Source: an uncultured Balneola sp. (GTDB lineage: Bacteria > Bacteroidota > Rhodothermia > Balneolales > Balneolaceae). From it: a DNA stretch of 33,769 bases. The translations under genes and the position numbers were made by a program. The notes under the pieces are model-generated. The model had not been told where the DNA came from. It saw only the letters and a program-made list of their open reading frames with translations, and made no database searches. The stretch is taken from positions 1 through 33,769 of the forward strand of contig CABZWK010000015.1 of assembly GCA_902529365.1 (NCBI GenBank). The letters are read 5' to 3'. Shown piece by piece: positions 1-7,158 of the stretch (position 1 is its first letter; every line of letters starts with the position of its first letter).

Positions 1-40
1 TTTAATTTAACTCAAGAATAACTCACTCTATTTTCACGCT

Positions 41-376
41 ATGCCTTACGTTGTTACAGAACCATGTATTAAATGTAAATACACCAACTGCGCGGCAGTT
101 TGCCCGGTTGATGCTTTTCGAGAAGGGCCTAATTTTTTGGTCATAGATCCTAATGAGTGCATTGACTGTGATGCATGTGTATCCGAATGCCCTGTTGAGG
201 CTATTTATCCCGATGATGAGGTGCCTGAAAAATGGGAACATTTTATTGACTTGAACGAACGCCTTGCCGAAGCATGGGAAGACAATGTCATCAACGAAAC
301 CAAGGATGCATTGCCTGAAGCAGATGAATGGGCAAGTAAAGAGGGCAAAGAAGATCAACTTCAAGAAGAGTGGTAA
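41..376 (+). CDS. fdxA: 7Fe (3Fe-4S/4Fe-4S) ferredoxin, Azotobacter FdI type
   Basis: Small soluble electron carrier with two Fe-S clusters. The 111-residue protein has the FdI pattern: Cys9, Cys12, Cys17, Cys21-Pro in the first half and Cys40, Cys43, Cys46, Cys50-Pro in the second. The C-terminal extension (DEVPEKW..., then an acidic tail) is characteristic of the FdxA family. The free cysteine found at position 24 of Azotobacter FdI is replaced here by Ala25. The ATG at 41 gives the family N-terminus MPYVVTEPC. It lies 45 bases before folP on the same strand, with no terminator visible between them. Family assignment is firm; the redox partner cannot be inferred. Confidence 0.95.
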   Translation: MPYVVTEPCIKCKYTNCAAVCPVDAFREGPNFLVIDPNECIDCDACVSECPVEAIYPDDEVPEKWEHFIDLNERLAEAWEDNVINETKDALPEADEWASKEGKEDQLQEEW

Positions 377-421
377 AACTACTGTGCAGGGGAGTTTTAT
401 ATACATCACTCTACTAAATCC

Positions 422-1261
422 ATGTTAGCACTCGCTTCGTTTTTTGCAAAAGAACGTCCATCCATTATGGGAGTACTCAATGCTACTCCCGATTCCTTTA
501 GTGATGGAGGACAGTTCAATCGGGTTAGTGCAGCTCTTCATCGTATTGACGAAATGATTGCGCAAGGCGCTTCAATCATTGACATAGGTGGAGAATCCAC
601 ACGACCATACGCCCCTGCTGTTGAAGAATCAGAGGAAATTCGCAGAGTTATTCCTATTTTACAAAATGCAGTACCCCGCTTTTCCGATCAGGTCCTTTTT
701 TCCATTGATACCACTAAATACGGGGTAGCAGAGCAGGCCTTAGATGCGGGTGCGCTCATCATAAATGATGTCAGTGGGCTTCAAAAATCACCAGCAATGG
801 CAAGCTTAGCTGCATCGTTTAATGCGGCATATATTCTAATGCACGCCCAAGGAAGCCCCCAGGATATGCAAGACAACCCGAGTTACACGCATGCCGTTAT
901 AGATATCGTTGATTTTTTAGTACAGCAAAGCGTGTTCTTGCAGCGGGAAGGAGTAGAACACATTATTGTGGATCCAGGCATAGGCTTTGGAAAAAGTCTG
1001 GATCACAATCTGCAGATTATTGCAGGGCTTGACAAAGTGATAGAAATTGGCTTTCCTGTATTGTTAGGTGCCTCTCGGAAATCTATGTTTGGTCAGCTGT
1101 TAGACGATCGTGGAGTGGAAGGACGATTGGCGGGAACACTAGCTGCACATTATCATGGATTAATGCAGGGAGTGCGTATATTGCGTGTGCATGATGTGCA
1201 AGAAGCTAGTGATAGTGTACGGGTGTTTGAAGCTTTACAAGCGGCTAAACAACCAGAATAG
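422..1261 (+). CDS. folP: dihydropteroate synthase
   Basis: Condenses 6-hydroxymethyl-7,8-dihydropterin pyrophosphate with p-aminobenzoate to give dihydropteroate in folate synthesis (cytosolic TIM barrel). The 279 residues carry the family signatures: MGVLNATPDSFSDGG near residue 17, IDIGGESTRP near 54, SIDTTKYGVA, the INDVSG motif, VDPGIGFGKS near 183, and GASRKSMFG. Length is normal. It is followed 97 bases later by the diadenylate cyclase gene; folP-cdaA adjacency is common in Bacteroidota relatives and suggests co-transcription. Nothing unusual in the active-site motifs. Confidence 0.96.
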   Translation: MLALASFFAKERPSIMGVLNATPDSFSDGGQFNRVSAALHRIDEMIAQGASIIDIGGESTRPYAPAVEESEEIRRVIPILQNAVPRFSDQVLFSIDTTKYGVAEQALDAGALIINDVSGLQKSPAMASLAASFNAAYILMHAQGSPQDMQDNPSYTHAVIDIVDFLVQQSVFLQREGVEHIIVDPGIGFGKSLDHNLQIIAGLDKVIEIGFPVLLGASRKSMFGQLLDDRGVEGRLAGTLAAHYHGLMQGVRILRVHDVQEASDSVRVFEALQAAKQPE

Positions 1262-1358
1262 AATTTTAGCTTTTGTATAGATACTTTTAGGCCACATATT
1301 AGTTGGTTAGACGAACCTATGACACACGCTATTATAAAACGTAAATTACCCTTTTGAA

Positions 1359-2174
1359 TTGAATCCTCTAGGCTTTCTCGATTTCGGATTATTGGATTTT
1401 CTAGAGACACTAATTATTGCAGGAGCTTTAGTTGGTGTTTACCGTTGGATCCGTGGAACCTACGCCATTCGCGCAGGTGTGGGTATTTTATTTCTTCTGC
1501 TTATCAATTTTATTATTCGATTATTTGGATTCACTACTATCGATTTTATTTTAAGCGCCATTCTTGATGTGGGTATTTTAGCAGTATTTATCATATTTCA
1601 ACCGGAAATAAGAGGGCTTTTGTACCGAATAGGTCAGAATCCTTCTATTCGGTTATTTGGTGGTAAATCTAGCACGGAGCAGGTTATTGATGAAGTTATA
1701 AATGCGGTTAAGCATATGTCAACTGAGTATATCGGTGCTCTTATTGTTTTTGCTCCTCCTTCTGGTGCCTTGAGTTATGACAATACAGGAACGCAACTCG
1801 ATTCCGTAGTAAAACAAAAATTATTGGTGAGTATCTTTAGAAAAGAATCTCCATTGCACGATGGCGCCGTTATTATTCGTAATAACCGGATTACTGCAGC
1901 AGGTTGTTTCCTATCTTTGTCTGAAAATCCTAATTTAAGTAAATCTCTAGGTACTCGTCACCGAGCAGCAATTGGTATGTCCGAAAATAATAATATGTTT
2001 GTTATTGTCGTCTCAGAAGAAACCGGCCGTATATCGGTAGCTCAAAACGGTAATTTAAACAGTGGACTTAGTATTCAACGTCTCCGTAAAGAAATGGAGA
2101 GTAGCTTTTCTTTGACTAAGTTTAAAGAAGAAGTAGCTTTTTCAACCCCGCAAACGGAAATGAATCTGAAATAA
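1359..2174 (+). CDS. cdaA: diadenylate cyclase (c-di-AMP synthase), CdaA/DacA type
   Basis: Makes cyclic di-AMP from two ATP; a membrane-bound regulator of turgor and potassium/osmolyte balance in the family. The N-terminal ~85 residues hold about three hydrophobic helices. The DAC domain follows, with the catalytic LHDGAVII motif (DGA) and the GTRHRAAIG motif (RHR) that binds ATP. The reading frame starts at a TTG; the in-frame codon eight positions upstream is a stop and no ATG or GTG lies between, so TTG is the best start, although no clear ribosome-binding site is seen. Usual genetic partner CdaR is not in the window. Converges on the Y-family polymerase gene. Confidence 0.93.
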   Translation: MNPLGFLDFGLLDFLETLIIAGALVGVYRWIRGTYAIRAGVGILFLLLINFIIRLFGFTTIDFILSAILDVGILAVFIIFQPEIRGLLYRIGQNPSIRLFGGKSSTEQVIDEVINAVKHMSTEYIGALIVFAPPSGALSYDNTGTQLDSVVKQKLLVSIFRKESPLHDGAVIIRNNRITAAGCFLSLSENPNLSKSLGTRHRAAIGMSENNNMFVIVVSEETGRISVAQNGNLNSGLSIQRLRKEMESSFSLTKFKEEVAFSTPQTEMNLK

Positions 2175-2205
2175 TTTGGGCTTAGTAAGCGACGGACCCT
2201 GTTCT

Positions 2206-3549
2206 TTACCCAGAGTTGCGTTCTAAGAAATGAGTATTTCCCTGTACTCTATATAGACTTCGAGCGGTCTTAACGGTGCCTTTTCCATAGCGATTATTGA
2301 TACGATCAATGGCTTGATAACGCTGAGTATATTCGGCTTCATCCCGAAAAAATAGATTCATTTGGCTGGTTTTATCCATGTCTTGAGTGCTTATCATTAG
2401 ACTGCGAATGGCCATTTTTCGCTGGCAAAAAGAGTCAATGAGCTCAGCTAATTTTCTCATGCATGCGTCATATACATATTTGGTTATGTGAGTATAACTA
2501 GGGGTTACAAAGCGGAATCCTATGCTAGGATAGTCATTTTTGTCAAAACCAATATGCCCACCAAAACTACTCGAACGTATGCCGTAGGCCCGCATTCGGT
2601 AGCAGATCATTTCGATTCCAATGGCTAGTTCACCTTTGATAGCTTCTGGGTCAGTACTTCCTTCGGAGAAGGTATGCCCATAGCTGATGCCCCATTTAGG
2701 TGAATATTCATGATTTTCCTCGAGTATTCGGCCTTGATCCTGGCCGGTAATCGTTTCAAAAAGCATACGCCCAAAATGGGGTCCAAATAGACGCACAAAG
2801 GTGTTGGGTTCATTGTGTTTTACCACATCTCGTATGCGCTCATATCCTTCTGCTAGGAGATGCTCATAACGCCTTCGCCCTACCCCCCACACTTCGTTGA
2901 GCGGTAATGGGTGTATATACATTCGTTCATCTTCATTGCTTAGAATAAGAGAAATACCGCGGGGTTTATCCAAACCACTGGCTAGCTTAGCATAGGTTTT
3001 GGATCGAGCAATTCCAATAGATCCATACAGTCCCGTGGTTTCCACGATATCGCGTTGCATTTGCTGAGCAAACGTCCGGATTTGAGGTTCTTCTTTGCCC
3101 AGAAGAAAACTTGCGTCCATAAAATATTCATCCATTGAGTAGCGCTCTATTTGGTGTGAGTATCGGTTCATAATATGATGTACCTGTGTTGATATAGCGG
3201 TATAACTAGCGTAGTCTACTTGAAGCATGCATACGTAGGGGCATCGCTTGTAAGCCTCATAGGCACTCATTCCTGTTTTAATCCCCATCAAACGTGCTTC
3301 ATAAGAAGAGGTGGCTACAATGCCTTTAACGGTTCCATTTTCTTTTCTCCATCCACCCACAATGAGGGGAATTCCGTACATATTCTTTCGGAGCTGCTCT
3401 ACTTGCGCGTAAAAACAAGCAAAGTCAAAATGCAAATATAAGCGGTCTTTTCGGTGTCGATGTTGGTGTTCTGGGTATACCGTATTGTAGAGAGTAATAC
3501 GATGTACATCTTGTTCGGCTTGATACGAATGTTCATTTTTTTTTGGCAT
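2206..3549 (-). CDS. Y-family DNA polymerase (DinB/UmuC-like)
   Basis: Translesion DNA polymerase. The palm motif LHFDFACFYAQVEQ places catalytic Asp42 and a Tyr47 steric gate, and YSMDEYF supplies Asp140-Glu141. The second conserved acidic residue of motif I (Asp9 in Dpo4) is Ala44 here; the strictly catalytic acids remain. Helix-hairpin-helix-like LPLNEVWGVGRRR follows near residue 216, then a little-finger region. Near the C-terminus QMNLFF (396-401) matches the beta-clamp binding motif QxxLFF. The 447-residue length is closer to UmuC than to DinB. ATG at 3549 is preceded by GGAG about six bases upstream. Divergent from an unknown gene across 67 bases and close to an SRAP gene, which suggests a DNA-damage neighbourhood. 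No umuD-like gene is adjacent. Confidence 0.88.
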   Translation of the reverse strand: MPKKNEHSYQAEQDVHRITLYNTVYPEHQHRHRKDRLYLHFDFACFYAQVEQLRKNMYGIPLIVGGWRKENGTVKGIVATSSYEARLMGIKTGMSAYEAYKRCPYVCMLQVDYASYTAISTQVHHIMNRYSHQIERYSMDEYFMDASFLLGKEEPQIRTFAQQMQRDIVETTGLYGSIGIARSKTYAKLASGLDKPRGISLILSNEDERMYIHPLPLNEVWGVGRRRYEHLLAEGYERIRDVVKHNEPNTFVRLFGPHFGRMLFETITGQDQGRILEENHEYSPKWGISYGHTFSEGSTDPEAIKGELAIGIEMICYRMRAYGIRSSSFGGHIGFDKNDYPSIGFRFVTPSYTHITKYVYDACMRKLAELIDSFCQRKMAIRSLMISTQDMDKTSQMNLFFRDEAEYTQRYQAIDRINNRYGKGTVKTARSLYRVQGNTHFLERNSG

Positions 3550-3595
3550 AAATTACTCCGCTATTGATATGTACAATATATGTGTGTAATTTAAA

Positions 3596-3618
3596 ATGAC
3601 CAAATAAATATTGGTCAT
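3596..3618. repeat. 8-bp perfect inverted repeat overlapping the start of the divergent gene
   Basis: ATGACCAA (3596-3603), a 7-base spacer, then TTGGTCAT (3611-3618). The right arm runs into the ATG start at 3617. It sits in the 67-base divergent interval between the Y-family polymerase and the unknown plus-strand gene, so it could be an operator for a dimeric repressor. It does not match the LexA boxes I know from E. coli or Bacillus. Confidence 0.5.
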
Positions 3619-4258
3619 GAATAACTTTCCCCTTGTAGAAATGCTCGCTTTTTTCCCCCGCTATTCAGAGGTGTACACTTTTGATTGGAGGCCGCGCTAT
3701 GTGCGGCAGGTACGTCATATTAGATCCTGTCACACTAAGACGCTAGGAGGGGTACAATATTCATTTTTTAGCATTGTGACTCAGCAGGGCGAAGCTATGG
3801 ATGTACGCTTTAATCACGATGAATTACTTTGGGACATTGTAGCGCTGCCTGGATCCGAGTTAGCTATACATAGCGAAGATGGTTCGCATTTTGTTATTGA
3901 CCGAATATTGGTGCACCAACAGCGGCATAAGCATCAGCCCTCTATGGCTCATCGTATTCGCCCTATCCGTTTTGAGTGGCTTCCTTATGCCCGATGTGCG
4001 AGGAAGAGCCCTATTGAACATGCCAAAGTAGACCGCATGCATCCGTATCGTTTTTTGAAAGGAAAAAATAGCTCCTATCAGGTTCATAGGATAGAAACGC
4101 GTCATCTAGAAGATGTTATGGTTACCCGGCATTTCCATTATGTTGTTGAGGATACCGAGCGGAGGTTCTATCATGTAGTATACATATTGGATCAGGGAGA
4201 TTGGCGGTTTATACAAGAAGTAGATGAACAGTTTTTATTTCATCGGTCTACTCCCTGA
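3617..4258 (+). CDS. unknown protein, possible C-terminal DUF6504-like domain, next to Y-family polymerase
   Basis: Not confidently recognised. About 213 residues, soluble-looking, rich in His, Arg, Tyr and Phe, with no signal peptide or membrane helix. The ATG at 3617 is preferred over the in-frame TTG at 3611. The C-terminal half (about 115-208) has alternating aromatic/basic strands (RPIRFEWL..., ...GDWRFIQEVDE) that recall DUF6504 proteins found beside ImuB/DinB-type polymerases; this is a weak resemblance judged by eye. It is divergent from the Y-family polymerase and convergent with the SRAP gene. The context suggests a role in damage tolerance, but that is inference only. Confidence 0.7.
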   Translation: MNNFPLVEMLAFFPRYSEVYTFDWRPRYVRQVRHIRSCHTKTLGGVQYSFFSIVTQQGEAMDVRFNHDELLWDIVALPGSELAIHSEDGSHFVIDRILVHQQRHKHQPSMAHRIRPIRFEWLPYARCARKSPIEHAKVDRMHPYRFLKGKNSSYQVHRIETRHLEDVMVTRHFHYVVEDTERRFYHVVYILDQGDWRFIQEVDEQFLFHRSTP

Positions 4259-4278
4259 AAGCGGACCAAACAGTATGA

Positions 4279-4995
4279 TTAGAATAGCCGTAATTCGGCT
4301 TCGATAAGATGAGGCCCGTTGTTACGTACGTTCCCAACAGCAGGAGGAACGATATGGCTTTTAAGTCCGTCGTCGGGATAGGGGGCCAATAGGTAGTTCA
4401 AATCTTCTATACCCAATTGTGGATTTAACCAATGAGTCCATTCAGATGAATGCAAAAAAATAGGCATACGGTCATGAATGTCTTGCATGGTTGCATTGGG
4501 TCGAATGGTCAAAATAGAAAACGAGTAAAAAGAGTCCAATGGGCTTAGGGGAGAATAAAAACCCGCTGCAAAAAGAATAGAGTTATTGACCGCTTGTATA
4601 TAGTGAGGAGTTTTATTCCCTTTTGTGCCGGACCATTCAAAAAAACCGTTCATTGGGATAAGGCATCGCTGCGTAGATACGGATCGCCACATGGGTTTTT
4701 CGACTATCTGTTCGGACCGCGTGTTAATAGGTAGTAGGTGGCGGCTTCCTGCTTTCGGTTTCCACCCCATAAATCCCCAATGCATTGGTATCCGTATTAA
4801 CTGGGGAGTATCGGTAGCGGGTTGAAAGATGACCGGTACGATATGGCTGGGCGCTATATTATAAGAAGGTAGTGTATGAGCGATTTCCTGTAGATTCTGT
4901 TTTCCAAAAATTCCATCTATTTCGTTTGGTAGCGAAGATCCAATTAGTGTATCTATGGTACTAGAGTCACTAAAAAGAGTGTATCGTCCACACAT
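4279..4995 (-). CDS. SRAP/HMCES (YedK-type) abasic-site DNA-protein crosslink protein
   Basis: SRAP proteins shield abasic sites in single-stranded DNA by forming a thiazolidine crosslink through Cys2 once Met1 is removed. The protein starts MCGRYTLF, giving Cys2. Other family active-site residues are visible: Asn91 in INTRSE, Glu120 in GFFEW and His174 in IHDRMPIFL. Motifs PSYNIAPS and MHWGFMGWKP are also present. Length of 238 is normal. It lies only 17 bases downstream of motB on the same strand with no terminator seen, so readthrough from the motor operon is possible, though function links it better with the Y-family polymerase nearby. Confidence 0.93.
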   Translation of the reverse strand: MCGRYTLFSDSSTIDTLIGSSLPNEIDGIFGKQNLQEIAHTLPSYNIAPSHIVPVIFQPATDTPQLIRIPMHWGFMGWKPKAGSRHLLPINTRSEQIVEKPMWRSVSTQRCLIPMNGFFEWSGTKGNKTPHYIQAVNNSILFAAGFYSPLSPLDSFYSFSILTIRPNATMQDIHDRMPIFLHSSEWTHWLNPQLGIEDLNYLLAPYPDDGLKSHIVPPAVGNVRNNGPHLIEAELRLF

Positions 4996-5012
4996 TAGAT
5001 AAAAAGCACCAT

Positions 5013-5675
5013 TTAATAGAAAATACGAAGTACAATCCGTCTATTTTTTGCACGGTTTTCTATAATATCTTGTCCAAATTCGTCAATATGGGGTGCAGTA
5101 GGTAAGGGTTGTGTATCTGCATATCCTGATGCTTTGAGATTGGAGGCTTGGTATCCTTGACTAACAAGAAATTTAACTACTTCAGAGGCTCTTGCAACAG
5201 AAAGTTCCCAGTTAGAAGGAAACCTTAACGTATTAATAGGGACATTATCTGTATGCCCTTCGATATCTACTTTAAAATTGTAAAATGATAATCCATTTAG
5301 AGCATCAGATACTTTACGAATGATACTCTCACCTGAGGGTAATAATTCAGCACCACCTGAGATATAAAGTGAACTACTATTAAATGTCATCACAATTTCT
5401 TTGGTAGTCAAATCAATATTAACTAAGCCTTGGTTACGTTCGGTAGTTAAAACAGAATCTAGATCAGCTTTAATTTCTGCCAACGGAGTTTTCTGTATTT
5501 CTGTACCCGTTACTTCTGATCGCATTCCTTCTTTCATTTGATCCCAAAGAGCTTGATCAGGGGTACTTGAAGCAATTAGAATAGCAAAAAAAGCAAGCAG
5601 TAATGTAATCATGTCACTGTAGGTAAGAAGATATTCAAGATCTTCTTCTGCTTCTTCTATTTCATTGGCGCTCAT
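5013..5675 (-). CDS. MotB-like stator protein with OmpA peptidoglycan-binding domain
   Basis: Inner-membrane stator subunit that with MotA forms an ion channel and anchors to peptidoglycan. A short acidic cytoplasmic N-terminus leads into YLLTYSDMITLLLAFFAIL (15-33), the MotB transmembrane signature. Asp21 matches the ion-carrying Asp32 of E. coli MotB. A linker of about 60 residues precedes an OmpA-like domain (about 100-220) with EGHTDN (139-144), RFPSNWELSVARA (151-163) and NRAKNRRIVL. The FPSNWELS signature is typical of MotB rather than TolR/ExbD or general OmpA lipoproteins. Last gene of the five-gene motor operon, 36 bases after motA. Zorya ZorB was considered, but the neighbours are FliG-like, not defence nucleases. 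Confidence 0.9.
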   Translation of the reverse strand: MSANEIEEAEEDLEYLLTYSDMITLLLAFFAILIASSTPDQALWDQMKEGMRSEVTGTEIQKTPLAEIKADLDSVLTTERNQGLVNIDLTTKEIVMTFNSSSLYISGGAELLPSGESIIRKVSDALNGLSFYNFKVDIEGHTDNVPINTLRFPSNWELSVARASEVVKFLVSQGYQASNLKASGYADTQPLPTAPHIDEFGQDIIENRAKNRRIVLRIFY

Positions 5676-5711
5676 AACAGACTTATTTAAATTGTAGTAC
5701 TATCAAAATAG

Positions 5712-6533
5712 TTAATCATCCTTACCTTTACCTTTTCCATCTTTCTTTTTGAAGTCACGCTGCAAAAAAGTACTAAGTTTATCTTGAACATAAAAAGCGG
5801 TTTTCTTTTCATTGATTAGAATGATTCCTTCAAGCATAAAAGTCTCTCTAAATCGATTTATAGAGGCTGAATTTTTTATTTTTTCAGCAACAGGATAAAA
5901 AATAAATCGGGAGAGTATAATACCATATAGTGTAGTCATCAAAGCAGCTGCAAGTCCAGGTCCCATGCTACTGGGATCGTCCAAATTACCAAGCATATCA
6001 ATTAGCCCAAATAATGTTCCGAACATACCAAATGCAGGCGCTGCTCCACCCATCGCGCGAAGGACATCGACAACAACCATTTGCCTAAAATAGGCTTCTT
6101 GGATGTGGTTAGTTCCAAATTGACGAATATCATCACTTGAATAATTGGTACTTAAAAGAGAAAAAAGATATCCTTCTAGATATCCGTTTCGCTCTTCCTC
6201 TAATTTATCAAGTGCATTTACTCTATCTTTTCTAATTTCGTCGTTCCACTCAACGATTGATTCAAAATCTTTTTGCAGAGATTTCTTATTTGCACCTGCT
6301 TGGCTAAAAAAGTATCTCACCCCCGCTAAAGCTTTATTCACGTACCTTGATTGAAACGTGATATAAGAGGCCATAAGTACACCTCCTACCACAATAACTA
6401 AACTAGGAATATTAAAAAATTGATTACCTATATTTTTAGTAAATTCTGTAACCTTAATTGTTTCAATTACACCAAAAATTATCAGAGCTAAACTGATAAC
6501 TGTACCGATCATTGAGCCAAGTGAAAACTTCAT
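5712..6533 (-). CDS. MotA-like stator protein (MotA/TolQ/ExbB family)
   Basis: Channel and torque-generating stator subunit of the inner membrane. Four hydrophobic segments fit MotA topology: about 7-26, 42-60, 152-182 and 192-214. The cytoplasmic loop spans roughly 61-150. The C-terminal pair carries APAFGMFGTLFGLIDML (165-181) and TTLYGIILSRFIFYPVAEK (200-218). Pro166 and Pro214 match the conserved MotA Pro173 and Pro222. Its 273-residue length fits MotA rather than TolQ/ExbB (about 220-240). The tail (261-273) is Lys/Gly/Asp-rich. It is three bases downstream of the lipoprotein gene and 36 bases before motB. Confidence 0.9.
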   Translation of the reverse strand: MKFSLGSMIGTVISLALIIFGVIETIKVTEFTKNIGNQFFNIPSLVIVVGGVLMASYITFQSRYVNKALAGVRYFFSQAGANKKSLQKDFESIVEWNDEIRKDRVNALDKLEEERNGYLEGYLFSLLSTNYSSDDIRQFGTNHIQEAYFRQMVVVDVLRAMGGAAPAFGMFGTLFGLIDMLGNLDDPSSMGPGLAAALMTTLYGIILSRFIFYPVAEKIKNSASINRFRETFMLEGIILINEKKTAFYVQDKLSTFLQRDFKKKDGKGKGKDD

Positions 6534-6536
6534 TTG

Positions 6537-7145
6537 TTATTGTCCTCTGCGTATTTCTTGGATTAAAGTTTCTAATTCAGGAATGCTAGGTATGGGAATA
6601 TTTGGATCCATCTGAACTGCTCGATTCCAATTGGCACGTGCTGCTGTGATATTTTCTAACATAAAAAAGACCGTTCCTTTTAAAGCATAAGCGTCTGCAG
6701 TGTCTTGAATTTCAAGGGTCTTGTCAATAAATTCTAAAGACTCTCGGTATTCTCCAATATAAAATAAATCTTGAGCTTTCCGAAAGTTAGTAAGTAGAGA
6801 TTGTATATCTCTAGCTCTGTTTTGTACTAGACTGGAATCGATTACTATTATAGAATCTTTATCAACTGGTCGTATGCCTCGTAAATCCAAATAAAATTGT
6901 TCTTTAGAAGGGTCTAGCTTAATTTCAATTTTTGAGCTTTCATTCAAATAATTAACTGTAATTACCTCTTTGGAAGGTGTATTATCTGTACTAACAGAAC
7001 TAGTTGTTCGAGATGAATTTGAAAGTGCTCTTGGGTTCGAATTTGTAGGCTGGCTATTTGAATTACTAGATATAGGCTGTGGTGTCGCACATCCAATATG
7101 AATAATCATAAAAAGCACAATAATTATTGTGAATTCTTTTTTCAT
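6537..7145 (-). CDS. probable lipoprotein with two TPR-like repeats, motor operon
   Basis: No specific family recognised. The protein (202 residues) opens MKKEFTIIIVLFMIIHIGC, a lipoprotein-type signal with candidate lipidation at Cys19. The lipobox is imperfect (His at -3, Gly at -1). A Ser/Asn/Thr-rich flexible stretch runs to about residue 60. A beta-rich segment follows, then two TPR-like helical pairs at about 122-183 (KAQDLFYIGEYRESLEFID; ADAYALKGTVFFMLENITA). The ATG at 7145 is chosen over the upstream ATG at 7187 because only the former starts a signal peptide and avoids overlapping the preceding gene, from which it is 13 bases away. Likely a periplasmic adaptor between motor and outer membrane; that role is inferred from context. 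Confidence 0.78.
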   Translation of the reverse strand: MKKEFTIIIVLFMIIHIGCATPQPISSNSNSQPTNSNPRALSNSSRTTSSVSTDNTPSKEVITVNYLNESSKIEIKLDPSKEQFYLDLRGIRPVDKDSIIVIDSSLVQNRARDIQSLLTNFRKAQDLFYIGEYRESLEFIDKTLEIQDTADAYALKGTVFFMLENITAARANWNRAVQMDPNIPIPSIPELETLIQEIRRGQ

Positions 7146-7158
7146 GAAAAATAGGTTA

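Noticed and set aside
5013-6533. Zorya-type anti-phage defence (ZorA/ZorB are MotA/MotB homologues)
   Set aside because: The neighbours are a FliG-like membrane protein, an outer-membrane protein and a lipoprotein, not ZorC/ZorD/ZorE. MotA also lacks the long C-terminal cytoplasmic tail expected of ZorA.
5712-6533. TolQ/ExbB transporter energiser
   Set aside because: The length, four-helix layout, Pro166/Pro214 positions and the partner with a MotB-type FPSNWELS OmpA domain fit MotA better.
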